A stretch of DNA of 54,175 nt, from the NCBI GenBank assembly GCA_030754655.1, contig JASLZX010000005.1, positions 1-54,175 of the forward strand, given 5' to 3'. This document shows, piece after piece, positions 1-6,153 of this stretch. The notes below the pieces were generated by a model that saw only the letters and a program-made list of their open reading frames with translations, had not been told where the DNA came from and made no database searches. This stretch comes from UBA8886 sp002731655. GTDB lineage: Archaea; Thermoplasmatota; Poseidoniia; MGIII; CG-Epi1. The position numbers were made by a program, and so were the translations under genes. Numbering within the stretch: position 1 is the stretch's first letter; every line of letters begins with the position of its first letter.

Positions 1-2
1 CC

Positions 3-53
3 CGCACGGCCCCAGCCAAGTCAAGATTGCGCGCAACGCCGACCGCCACCTAG
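3..53 (+). CDS. possible 3' tail of an upstream gene (partial)
   Basis: The first ~50 bases are G+C-rich, unlike what follows. One frame is open from base 3 to a TAG at 51-53, just before the next gene, and would be the last 16 codons of a gene lying mostly outside the window. A second frame (2-163) is also open but runs into the next gene. With so few codons neither frame can be proved, and no family is recognisable. Confidence 0.2.
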   Translation, partial: RTAPAKSRLRATPTAT

Positions 54-65
54 AGAGATTTGCTA

Positions 66-488
66 ATGATGTCGAGAATGGGTTTTATGTTTGCATTCAC
101 CGTTTTCTACCTGTTTTTTGCCCTACAGATCGAAAGTATTGCCGTAGCTCAGGGTGTAAATGATGCTTACGCCGATGACCCTGCGTTGGTTGATGAACTA
201 GCATTAGATGCCCACTATATGGCTGAAGGCATATGGGGTTCAATGCCAATCGCATGGGGCACTGCTCTACTGTTATTCGGAATTGCAGCTGTAACTGGAA
301 ATAACTCACCTAAGGAATCAATGGAATGGGCTTACGGATTGCCGATAATTGGCGCACTTGCCATGATGTCATCTTTTTTGGGTGTAGGCGGTTTTGCCGC
401 GTTCCTCCTTGCAATGTTCTGTGCCGTGCCAATTGGTGTCTTGATGCTAACAGGCCACCTCAAGGACACTGGCGCAGAATCTGATTGA
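66..488 (+). CDS. small integral membrane protein, unknown function
   Basis: About 140 residues. A hydrophobic N-terminal helix (roughly residues 5-28, signal anchor or signal peptide) is followed by an acidic linker containing YADDPALVDEL, then about three hydrophobic segments (near residues 57-75, 88-105 and 108-130) and a short acidic tail ending GAESD. No family is recognised. The ATG at 66 is followed directly by another ATG at 69, and a TTG at 60 is also in frame; a purine-rich stretch (GAGAGA, 53-58) precedes it. Base composition is clearly lower in G+C than the core genes, matching the accessory block that runs to the tRNA-Trp gene. It converges on the broken Nudix gene (38-bp gap). 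Confidence 0.6.
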   Translation: MMSRMGFMFAFTVFYLFFALQIESIAVAQGVNDAYADDPALVDELALDAHYMAEGIWGSMPIAWGTALLLFGIAAVTGNNSPKESMEWAYGLPIIGALAMMSSFLGVGGFAAFLLAMFCAVPIGVLMLTGHLKDTGAESD

Positions 489-526
489 GCTAGAGTCAAG
501 ACTGAAGGAAAGGGCCGGGAAACAGA

Positions 527-1018
527 CTATACGTATGTCTGACCTGGATTGCGCAGGGCTTCCCTGATATCCAGAAGTCCCTGCGTTGCATTTTCCTTAG
601 TAGCATCTTCCAGATTCAGGTAAAGTAACTCGCCGATTGCATCGCATGGATTTGCCATCTCGGATTCTGTAAGGGGCTCCGTCGTCTCGAAGTGAAATAA
701 AAGATACCAGTGGTTTTTCTCGTCATTCCAGTGTGATTGCGAACCGATTAATCTTATTTAGCGATCTTTGATTTCCAGTTCCTCGGTCAGGATACGATGG
801 CCTGCTTCTTCGGGATGCTCTCCAAACTTCATCGCTACGCCAGGAATGTAATATTTTCCGGCTGACTTATATGAATACTCAGCTGATATTTTTTCAACCA
901 TCACTCTACCCTCGTTATCCCGATTAAGCAATTGAACCTGCATCATGACGAGGTCGGCTGCATCGTAGTCAATTTCGTTCTGCTTGATGGCGTATGCCAT
1001 AACACTTGGGGTCGACAT
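527..1018 (-). pseudogene. Nudix hydrolase-like gene interrupted by an in-frame TAA
   Basis: From an ATG at 1018 the frame encodes about 86 residues containing a Nudix-like box (GVAMKFGEHPEEAGH then RILTEELEI), then hits TAA at 758-760. The same frame continues for another 76 codons of ordinary-looking protein (SQSHWNDEKNHWYLLFHFE, then CDAIGELLYLNLEDA) to TAG at 527-529. This second half resembles the C-terminal half of Nudix proteins. The Nudix consensus (GX5EX7REUXEEXGU) is imperfect: RI replaces RE and the late Gly is Glu. Either the gene is dead by one nonsense mutation, or there is a sequencing error. TAA excludes UGA- or UAG-type recoding. It lies in the low-G+C block beside the cysteine-synthase-like gene. 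Confidence 0.7.
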
Positions 1019-1137
1019 GCCCGGGAAACGCCAAGGCAATATATGAATCTGTTTACGAGAATTAGAATGTTGTTACTCGGAACCAGCTTTATGTCGTACC
1101 GCCCCGGTAACCAGTTTACTAAAATAAACGAAGAAAC

Positions 1138-2094
1138 ATGAATTTGAGCAAAGAGGCTGTCCGTTCGAAATCTTCCTCGGCGCTGGATGCTATCGGCAAT
1201 ACACCTATTGTCAAGCTCCAGAAAATCGTGCCAGATGGCTGTGCTGACATATATGTGAAGTTAGAATCCCACAACGCAACAGGGTCGAAGAAAGACCGGA
1301 TGGCACTTTCCATGATTGAGGGGGCGGAGAAAAGGGGTGAACTCCGCTCAGGAATGACCGTAGTCGAATATACTGGAGGCAGCACAGGATCAGGACTGGC
1401 ATTCATCTGTGCAGTGAAAGGCTACAGGTTCCATGTCGTTTCCTCGGATGCGTTCGGGCATGAGAAACTGGACACCATGCGCGCCCTTGGAGCAGAATTA
1501 GAAGTTATAGAGAGCAAGGATGGAAAAATCACACCGGAACTTATCAACAAGATGATTGACCGTGCTACTGAAATCGCGAGTGAACCAAACACATACTTCA
1601 CAAATCAGCTGAGCAATCCAGACATGATAGATGGTTTCGAAAAGATGGGACAGGAGATAATTGAGCAGATAGGAGAGCCTATCGATGCATTCTGTGACTC
1701 TGTCGGCACTGCTGGGTCACTGATGGGTGTCTCTCGAGCACTGAAGGCAGCAGGCCAGGACACACTCGTCGTTGCTCTTGAACCGACATCATCACCAATT
1801 CTAACGGCGGGAACCAAGGGTGGTCACAATGTCGAGGGAATCGGACTCGGTTTCGTTCCAGAATTACTAGACAAAGAACTCTATGATAAAGCAAGAGCGA
1901 TTGATGAAGCCGAGGCGCGACGAATTGCACTCAGGCTAGCCCGTGAAGAGGGGATTTTTGCTGGAACCTCAACAGGGATGAATGTGGCCGGAGCGATAGA
2001 AATTGCAGAAGAACTTGGGCCAGGAAAGACAGTAGTAGCAATCGCCTGTGATACGGGTCTGAAATATCTGTCCGAAGGCCTCTTCTCAGGATAA
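1138..2094 (+). CDS. PLP-dependent cysteine synthase / O-acetylserine sulfhydrylase family enzyme
   Basis: 318 residues, the usual length for CysK/cystathionine-beta-synthase-type fold-II PLP enzymes, which make cysteine from an activated serine and sulfide or perform related beta-replacements. Visible motifs are IGNTPIVKL near residue 19, the PLP lysine in GSKKDR (Lys52, replacing the usual SVKDR), the substrate loop TGGSTGSGLA where cysteine synthases normally have TSGNTGIGLA, the phosphate-binding GTAGSLMG, and GTSTGMN near the end. The Asn-to-Ser change in the substrate loop makes the exact substrate uncertain: cysteine synthase, a diaminopropionate-type synthase or another beta-replacing enzyme. 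The gene stands alone, is lower in G+C than the core, and ends 12 bp before the 3' end of tRNA-Trp, consistent with horizontal acquisition. Confidence 0.85.
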   Translation: MNLSKEAVRSKSSSALDAIGNTPIVKLQKIVPDGCADIYVKLESHNATGSKKDRMALSMIEGAEKRGELRSGMTVVEYTGGSTGSGLAFICAVKGYRFHVVSSDAFGHEKLDTMRALGAELEVIESKDGKITPELINKMIDRATEIASEPNTYFTNQLSNPDMIDGFEKMGQEIIEQIGEPIDAFCDSVGTAGSLMGVSRALKAAGQDTLVVALEPTSSPILTAGTKGGHNVEGIGLGFVPELLDKELYDKARAIDEAEARRIALRLAREEGIFAGTSTGMNVAGAIEIAEELGPGKTVVAIACDTGLKYLSEGLFSG

Positions 2095-2105
2095 AGCCTG
2101 CGCGC

Positions 2106-2261
2106 TGGTGGGAGCGCTGGGATTTGAACCCAGATCGGCGGGTCTCACCTATGGTGGCGTGCAGGTCAGCGCTCCAGTCATTCATCACTGTTCAGCAGAC
2201 CTATTGCCATCATTCCTGCATAACTGGAGCCCGCAATGCTGCCGAGTTACACCACACTCCC
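2106..2261 (-). tRNA. tRNA-Trp(CCA) with an 80-nt intron, CCA end encoded
   Basis: Exon 1 is 2261-2224 and exon 2 is 2143-2106. The acceptor stem is GGGAGTG pairing with CGCTCCC (one G-U pair). The D arm has GG in its loop. The anticodon stem GCGGG/CCCGC flanks loop CTCCAGA with anticodon CCA at 2227-2225. The T arm is CTGGG-TTCAAAT-CCCAG, then discriminator A and encoded CCA (2108-2106). An 80-nt intron sits between positions 37 and 38, the canonical archaeal site. A TATA-like TTTAAG on the same strand lies about 38 bp upstream. This tRNA decodes UGG, and its maturation needs the EndA-type endonuclease encoded at 27920. Confidence 0.93.
2144..2223 (-). ncRNA. tRNA-Trp intron carrying a box C/D methylation-guide RNA
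   Basis: Read on the minus strand, the intron has a closing stem GCAGG/CCTGC, box C-like ATGATGG, box D' CTGA, box C' GTGATGA and box D CTGA, in the order of a box C/D sRNA. The guide before box D (ACTGGAGC) is complementary to GCTCCAGT around the anticodon, and the fifth base upstream of D pairs with C34. The guide before D' (GGTCTG) is complementary to CAGACC across the spliced anticodon loop, its fifth base pairing with C39. Archaeal pre-tRNA-Trp introns are known to guide 2'-O-methylation at positions 34 and 39, so this is the same device with C instead of U at 39. Confidence 0.85.
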
Positions 2262-2296
2262 GTTACGCGCAGGCGAGGGCGCATTGTGCACCGCTC

Positions 2297-2302
2297 TTAA
2301 AG
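2297..2302 (-). promoter_or_regulatory. candidate TATA box for tRNA-Trp
   Basis: The minus strand reads CTTTAAGAG here. It is centred about 38 bp before the mature tRNA 5' end, so transcription would start about 12 bases upstream of the tRNA and require RNase P trimming. Inferred from position only. Confidence 0.4.
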
Positions 2303-2319
2303 TTCACGGCCACGGAGCG

Positions 2320-2327
2320 TTTATTTA
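2320..2327 (+). promoter_or_regulatory. TATA box for the 2349 operon
   Basis: TTTATTTA is centred about 25 bp before the GTG at 2349, which implies a leaderless transcript starting at or next to the start codon. Confidence 0.6.
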
Positions 2328-2348
2328 CGGGCAGCCGTCGCGGGCCGC

Positions 2349-2888
2349 GTGGCGAGCGCTAAACCGAAGCCTGCTGCCAACCCCGATGAGCGGGAGCAGG
2401 TTCCCGCCGTGCCCGAAGCGGTGCCCGATGCACCGGCCGACGACGACGCAGAGGGGGCGGCCGAGGCGGTGGAGGGCGAGGAAGAGGAGCGGCCGGAACA
2501 CGAGCCGTGCCATCCGCTCGACAAGATCTGGCTGCCGACCTACACCGACGAGAACACGCAGGACGCGAAGCACGACTGGTGCCTGAAAACCGGCATCATC
2601 CGCAACCAAAGTGGCGAGGAGGCGAGGCCACGCGGGTTCTGGGTGGCGGTGCTGCACAAGCTCCAGCGGAGGCTGGCGAAGGAATCCGACAAGACGCGCA
2701 TGACGGGGCAGCTGACCGATGCGCAGAAGCGCATCATCCTCCACGAACTCGACGCGCTCGAGGGATTCTACGACCGCTGGTGGCGCACCGAGTCGTCGCA
2801 GGTCCACAAGTTTGTGCAGGTGGTCAAGAAGTGGCGGCCTGACGTTTCGGAGCGCGTCATCGTTGATACCATAACCCGGATGTGGTAG
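2349..2888 (+). CDS. conserved-looking hypothetical protein, acidic N-terminus and helical C-terminus
   Basis: 179 residues from a GTG. Residues 1-50 are low-complexity Ala/Pro then Glu/Asp-rich. From about residue 53 a globular part starts with CHPLDKIWLPTYTDEN, contains two cysteines spaced like a small fold (HEPCHP and DWCLKTG), and ends in predicted helices (TDAQKRIILHELDALEGF then WWRTESSQVHKFVQVVKKW). I do not recognise the family. It is the first gene of a two-gene unit: rpe begins one base after its stop. The GTG start is supported by a TATA box 25 bp upstream. The high charge and helical character would suit an adaptor or nucleic-acid-associated role, but nothing in the sequence proves it. 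Confidence 0.7.
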   Translation: MASAKPKPAANPDEREQVPAVPEAVPDAPADDDAEGAAEAVEGEEEERPEHEPCHPLDKIWLPTYTDENTQDAKHDWCLKTGIIRNQSGEEARPRGFWVAVLHKLQRRLAKESDKTRMTGQLTDAQKRIILHELDALEGFYDRWWRTESSQVHKFVQVVKKWRPDVSERVIVDTITRMW

Positions 2889-2889
2889 C

Positions 2890-3516
2890 GTGGCGGTTGT
2901 CGCCCCCTCGATGCTGGGCGCGGACTTCGGCCGTCTGCGCGAGCTGGCAGAGCTGGTCGCGCCGCACAGTGGCTACCTGCACATGGACGTCATGGACGGC
3001 CATTTCGTCCCGAACCTGACTATGGGCCCCGACACCATCGCCGCGCTACGAGGCATCGCTCCTCTGGACGTACACCTGATGGTCACTGACCCACTCAACT
3101 TCATCGAGTCGTTTGCTGACGCGGGAGCTGATATCATCACTGTCCACGCCGAGGCGAATGATACAGCGGCGTCAATCGACGCCATCCATGCGCGAGGGCT
3201 GAAGGCGGGAGTCGCAATCCGCCCCTCAACCCCACTCAGCGCGCTCGACCCATGGCTCGACGCGGCAGAGCTGCTGCTGCCAATGTCTGTTGAGCCCGGC
3301 TTCTGCGGGCAGGAATTCGACGAAGGAACTTACGACCGCATCCGTTCCCTGCGAGAGGCACGGCCGGACACGCTCATCGAGGTTGACGGCGGTGTCACCT
3401 GTGAGAATGCCGCAGCACTGCGCGAGGCGGGTGCGGATATTCTAGTTTCGGGCAGCGCCATCTTCGGGACCGAAGACCCAGTCGCCTCCGCACGCATGAT
3501 TGCGGGTCTCGAATAA
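2890..3516 (+). CDS. rpe: ribulose-phosphate 3-epimerase
   Basis: 208 residues from GTG. A TIM-barrel enzyme of the pentose phosphate pathway that interconverts ribulose-5-phosphate and xylulose-5-phosphate in the cytoplasm. Family motifs are complete: APSMLGADFGRL at the N-terminus, HMDVMDGHFVPNLTMGP with the metal and catalytic Asp, the DVHLMV strand, MSVEPGFCGQEF, VDGGV with the second catalytic Asp, and GADILVSGSAIF for phosphate binding. It is co-transcribed with the preceding hypothetical gene (stop and start separated by one base). It presumably supplies pentose phosphates for the nucleotide synthesis encoded further along. Confidence 0.95.
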   Translation: MAVVAPSMLGADFGRLRELAELVAPHSGYLHMDVMDGHFVPNLTMGPDTIAALRGIAPLDVHLMVTDPLNFIESFADAGADIITVHAEANDTAASIDAIHARGLKAGVAIRPSTPLSALDPWLDAAELLLPMSVEPGFCGQEFDEGTYDRIRSLREARPDTLIEVDGGVTCENAAALREAGADILVSGSAIFGTEDPVASARMIAGLE

Positions 3517-3526
3517 CTTTTCAGAG

Positions 3527-3772
3527 TTACCGCTTCGCTCCTATTCCATACAGCACAAACACCAGACCCATTAACATTAGAGCATTACCTTCAAACAGAT
3601 TGGGATTCAATTCTCCGAACCAGTTCCTAGTCACAGCGAAAGTCCACACCAACCCAGCGATTGCCAGTAGGAACCCAAATTCGTTGGCGCTGAATGGATT
3701 TGCTAGTCCCAACTCTGGGTTGCCGAACACGGCTTCGGTTGGGGTAGGCTTATCGGAAGGCTCATCGGTCAT
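3527..3772 (-). CDS. small two-helix membrane protein, unknown function
   Basis: 81 residues from the ATG at 3772. A charged, Pro-rich N-terminus (EPSDKPTPTEAVFGNPELG) is followed by two hydrophobic segments separated by a polar loop with RNWFGELNPN, ending GIGAKR. An upstream in-frame ATG at 3793 exists, but the TATATATATA at 3795-3804 lies 27 bp before 3772, the distance seen at most starts in this window, so I prefer the inner ATG. No family recognised. It converges with rpe (10-bp gap) and is divergent from the thioredoxin/Ig protein. Confidence 0.6.
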   Translation of the reverse strand: MTDEPSDKPTPTEAVFGNPELGLANPFSANEFGFLLAIAGLVWTFAVTRNWFGELNPNLFEGNALMLMGLVFVLYGIGAKR

Positions 3773-3794
3773 ATACCAGGTAGTTGCTCTCATC

Positions 3795-3804
3795 TATATA
3801 TATA
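3795..3804 (-). promoter_or_regulatory. TATA box of the 3772 gene
   Basis: Alternating TATATATATA centred about 27 bp upstream of the ATG at 3772. It decides the start of that small membrane protein. Confidence 0.6.
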
Positions 3805-3841
3805 AGAATAAGACCCTGAGAACGGTAAGTTCAAGTATACT

Positions 3842-3847
3842 TTTATA
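3842..3847 (+). promoter_or_regulatory. TATA box of the thioredoxin/Ig protein gene
   Basis: TTTATA within CTTTTATATGG, centred 26 bp before the ATG at 3871. It overlaps the spurious upstream ATG at 3847 and therefore argues for the downstream start. Confidence 0.65.
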
Positions 3848-3870
3848 TGGTTCACGGTACCAGAGTCAGC

Positions 3871-6153
3871 ATGCGCGCTGCCTTCCTCGCCTGCCTGCTC
3901 GCCTGTTTGACGATACTGCTGCTGCCGGGAAGCGCGGCGGAACGGCCGGTGGAAGACTTTACCCACGCCGTCATCGGCGAGGAGTTCACCACCACCTGGT
4001 GCGGCTATTGCCCAAGCGCGGCAGAGAACCTGAACAAGGTCTGGCAACCCAAGTCAGAATACCCGGACGACCCTTACTACCATGACCAGTTCTTTTTCGT
4101 AGCATTGATCACAGATGTGAACGACAAGGCTGGCGACCGCGCTGGTGACTACCCTGACTTCGTCGGCTACCCCACAGTCTACTTTGACGGCGGAGACGAG
4201 AAGGTCGAAGGCGGCCAGTCTGATACTTCCAATTACGAACAGGCCATCGACAGCAGTGGTGGCCGCAGTGACACCGACATCTCGCTGCGCATCGCAATGC
4301 AGCACCTTGGTGATGACCGGATAGCTGTCCAGGTATACATTACCTGGAACGAGGATGGAGGGTTCGGTAATCCTGACTTCAGCGGCTACATCAGGGCGTA
4401 CATTGTCGAGCCAGTCTCGCGCTACGACAACAACGACGGCAACCCGTACCACTTCGGCTTCCTCGACTACGCCTTCGACCAGCAGGTGGTGCTGGACCCT
4501 CACGAGGAAGTTGTACTCGAGACTGTCTGGATTGGAGGTGAGCATAGTGGAGATGCAGATGATGATGGTGATTGTGGAGATGAAACTAATTGTGAGAATT
4601 TCTCTGATATCAGTTACGATAACCTGAACATCTTTGTTTCCTTCTTCAATGATGAGGCAGCCTCTGCTGATGACTATGCGTTGCAGAGCGCTTTCGCCAT
4701 CCCGCCACAAACCAGCTTCGAGTTCCCGACAGGAAACCTGAGCGACACCGTCAGTCTGCCAGGCAGCGCCAGCCAGCTCCGAAGCGCAATTGCCGCGGTA
4801 GAGTACAGTGTCGATGACGGCGAGTGGCAGCTCGCCGACGGCACGGACGAATTCAACCTGATACTTGATACGACCGCTTACGGTAACGGACAGCACGAGC
4901 TGATGCTGCGCATCACAGACACAGCCGGTACCACGCTCGAGCTGGCGGGAAATCTTGAAATCCTGAACGACAGCGAGCCCCCGATCGTGACGTGGCTGGA
5001 ACCAGCTGCGGACAGCGAGGTCATGGGACTTGTGGCCCTTGCCGCCAGCGCATCGGACAATAGTGCGATCGCAAAAGTCGAGTACCGCGTTGGAGAAGGC
5101 ACCTGGCGCCAGATGACTTATGCTGGAGAGGACCGCTGGGAAGTGGAGTGGAACACCGAGGAGACTGGGGGCAGCAATGGCCTCCAAACACTGGAGGTAC
5201 GGGCCCTTGACGACTACGGCAATGAAGCTACGGACAGCCTTGAGCTGGACGTCCAGAACGAGGGCGACATCACCTACCCGGCGCTGGAAGTTAACGGCGT
5301 GTCCGGGGCGCTCTTCGCGGGGCTGCTCGACGTTACGATAACTGCCTCCGACCCGGACGGGATTGCCAGTGTTGAATACCAGATTGATGCCGGCGCGTGG
5401 CACAGCGTGGACGAAAACAGTTTCCGGATCATAACCGCAGCCCTGCCCGACGGGGTGCACAGCCTGCTGGTGCGTGCTGTTGACGGGCTGGACTATGCTA
5501 CCGAAGTTTTCACGCAGTTCGAGTGCGACAACAACGCTCCCGTCATCCTGCTTGATACGTTCCCCGACCCCGTCACGGCGGAAGTAACTCTCACCTTCGC
5601 GACCAGTGATTACGCCGGGATTGAATCGTTGCAATACCGGGTTGGCGGCAGCGACTGGACCAGCCTGCCGGCCGGCACGACCGAATTCACTTGGGATTCG
5701 ACCCTCGCCAGCGACGGGGGCTGGCTGCTTGAAATCGAAGCTAGCGACATGCTCGGCAACCGTGATACTACTTACCGCACCCTGAACGTCGAGAACGCCG
5801 GACGCATCGCGCTCCTGCCGGTGGCGGACGCGCAGGCGGGCAGCCCGCTCGAGATTCGCGCCTTCATCGATTACCCCGACCCGCTCGCGGTCTACCTGCT
5901 GGTCGCTGGCCAGCAGCTCCCGATGCAGGCAGGCCCTGCCGGCTGGAGCGCCGAAGTGACGCTGGCTGAAGCTGGGAGCTATGGCTACCGCGTCGAAGTC
6001 GATACCGGCCACGGCAGCTTCCAAGGCAACGAGCAGATGCTCAACATCGGCGAAGCAGCGGCGCTCCCCGACGAAGAGGACGCGTTGCCGGCGCCCTCGC
6101 TGCTGGTTGCTGCAGGCTTACTTAGCAGCATCGCGCTGCGCCGGCGCCGTTAG
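3871..6153 (+). CDS. secreted thioredoxin-like protein with repeated Ig-like domains and a C-terminal sorting tail
   Basis: 760 residues. A signal peptide (residues 1-23) is followed by a thioredoxin-like domain with the redox motif WCGYCPSA (Cys44 and Cys47) and FVGYPTVYFDGGDE, resembling Omp28-like extracellular thioredoxin proteins. From about residue 290 there are at least four similar beta-sandwich repeats of roughly 95 residues, each with a signature such as IAAVEYSVDDGEWQ, IAKVEYRVGEGTW, IASVEYQIDAGAWHS and IESLQYRVGGSDW. The end is LPAPSLLVAAGLLSSIA plus a poly-Arg tail, the layout of an archaeosortase-type sorting signal. Likely surface-anchored, acting on disulfides of exported proteins (inference). 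Its stop overlaps that of the convergent nnr gene by the bases TTAG. Confidence 0.85.
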   Translation: MRAAFLACLLACLTILLLPGSAAERPVEDFTHAVIGEEFTTTWCGYCPSAAENLNKVWQPKSEYPDDPYYHDQFFFVALITDVNDKAGDRAGDYPDFVGYPTVYFDGGDEKVEGGQSDTSNYEQAIDSSGGRSDTDISLRIAMQHLGDDRIAVQVYITWNEDGGFGNPDFSGYIRAYIVEPVSRYDNNDGNPYHFGFLDYAFDQQVVLDPHEEVVLETVWIGGEHSGDADDDGDCGDETNCENFSDISYDNLNIFVSFFNDEAASADDYALQSAFAIPPQTSFEFPTGNLSDTVSLPGSASQLRSAIAAVEYSVDDGEWQLADGTDEFNLILDTTAYGNGQHELMLRITDTAGTTLELAGNLEILNDSEPPIVTWLEPAADSEVMGLVALAASASDNSAIAKVEYRVGEGTWRQMTYAGEDRWEVEWNTEETGGSNGLQTLEVRALDDYGNEATDSLELDVQNEGDITYPALEVNGVSGALFAGLLDVTITASDPDGIASVEYQIDAGAWHSVDENSFRIITAALPDGVHSLLVRAVDGLDYATEVFTQFECDNNAPVILLDTFPDPVTAEVTLTFATSDYAGIESLQYRVGGSDWTSLPAGTTEFTWDSTLASDGGWLLEIEASDMLGNRDTTYRTLNVENAGRIALLPVADAQAGSPLEIRAFIDYPDPLAVYLLVAGQQLPMQAGPAGWSAEVTLAEAGSYGYRVEVDTGHGSFQGNEQMLNIGEAAALPDEEDALPAPSLLVAAGLLSSIALRRRR

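Noticed and set aside
2..163. Open frame 2-163 as a gene tail
   Set aside because: Runs into the better-supported membrane protein gene in another frame and changes composition at about base 55.
758..760. Stop-codon recoding (selenocysteine or pyrrolysine) in the Nudix gene
   Set aside because: The codon is TAA, not UGA or UAG, and no SECIS-like or PYLIS-like element was looked for or is implied.
2108..2586. Open frames across the tRNA-Trp region (plus strand)
   Set aside because: They overlay the tRNA and intron and have no coding character.
4054..6024. 656-codon open frame antisense to the thioredoxin/Ig gene
   Set aside because: Low-quality composition, no domain or signal, and fully opposite a well-supported secreted protein with repeats; a high-G+C antisense shadow.
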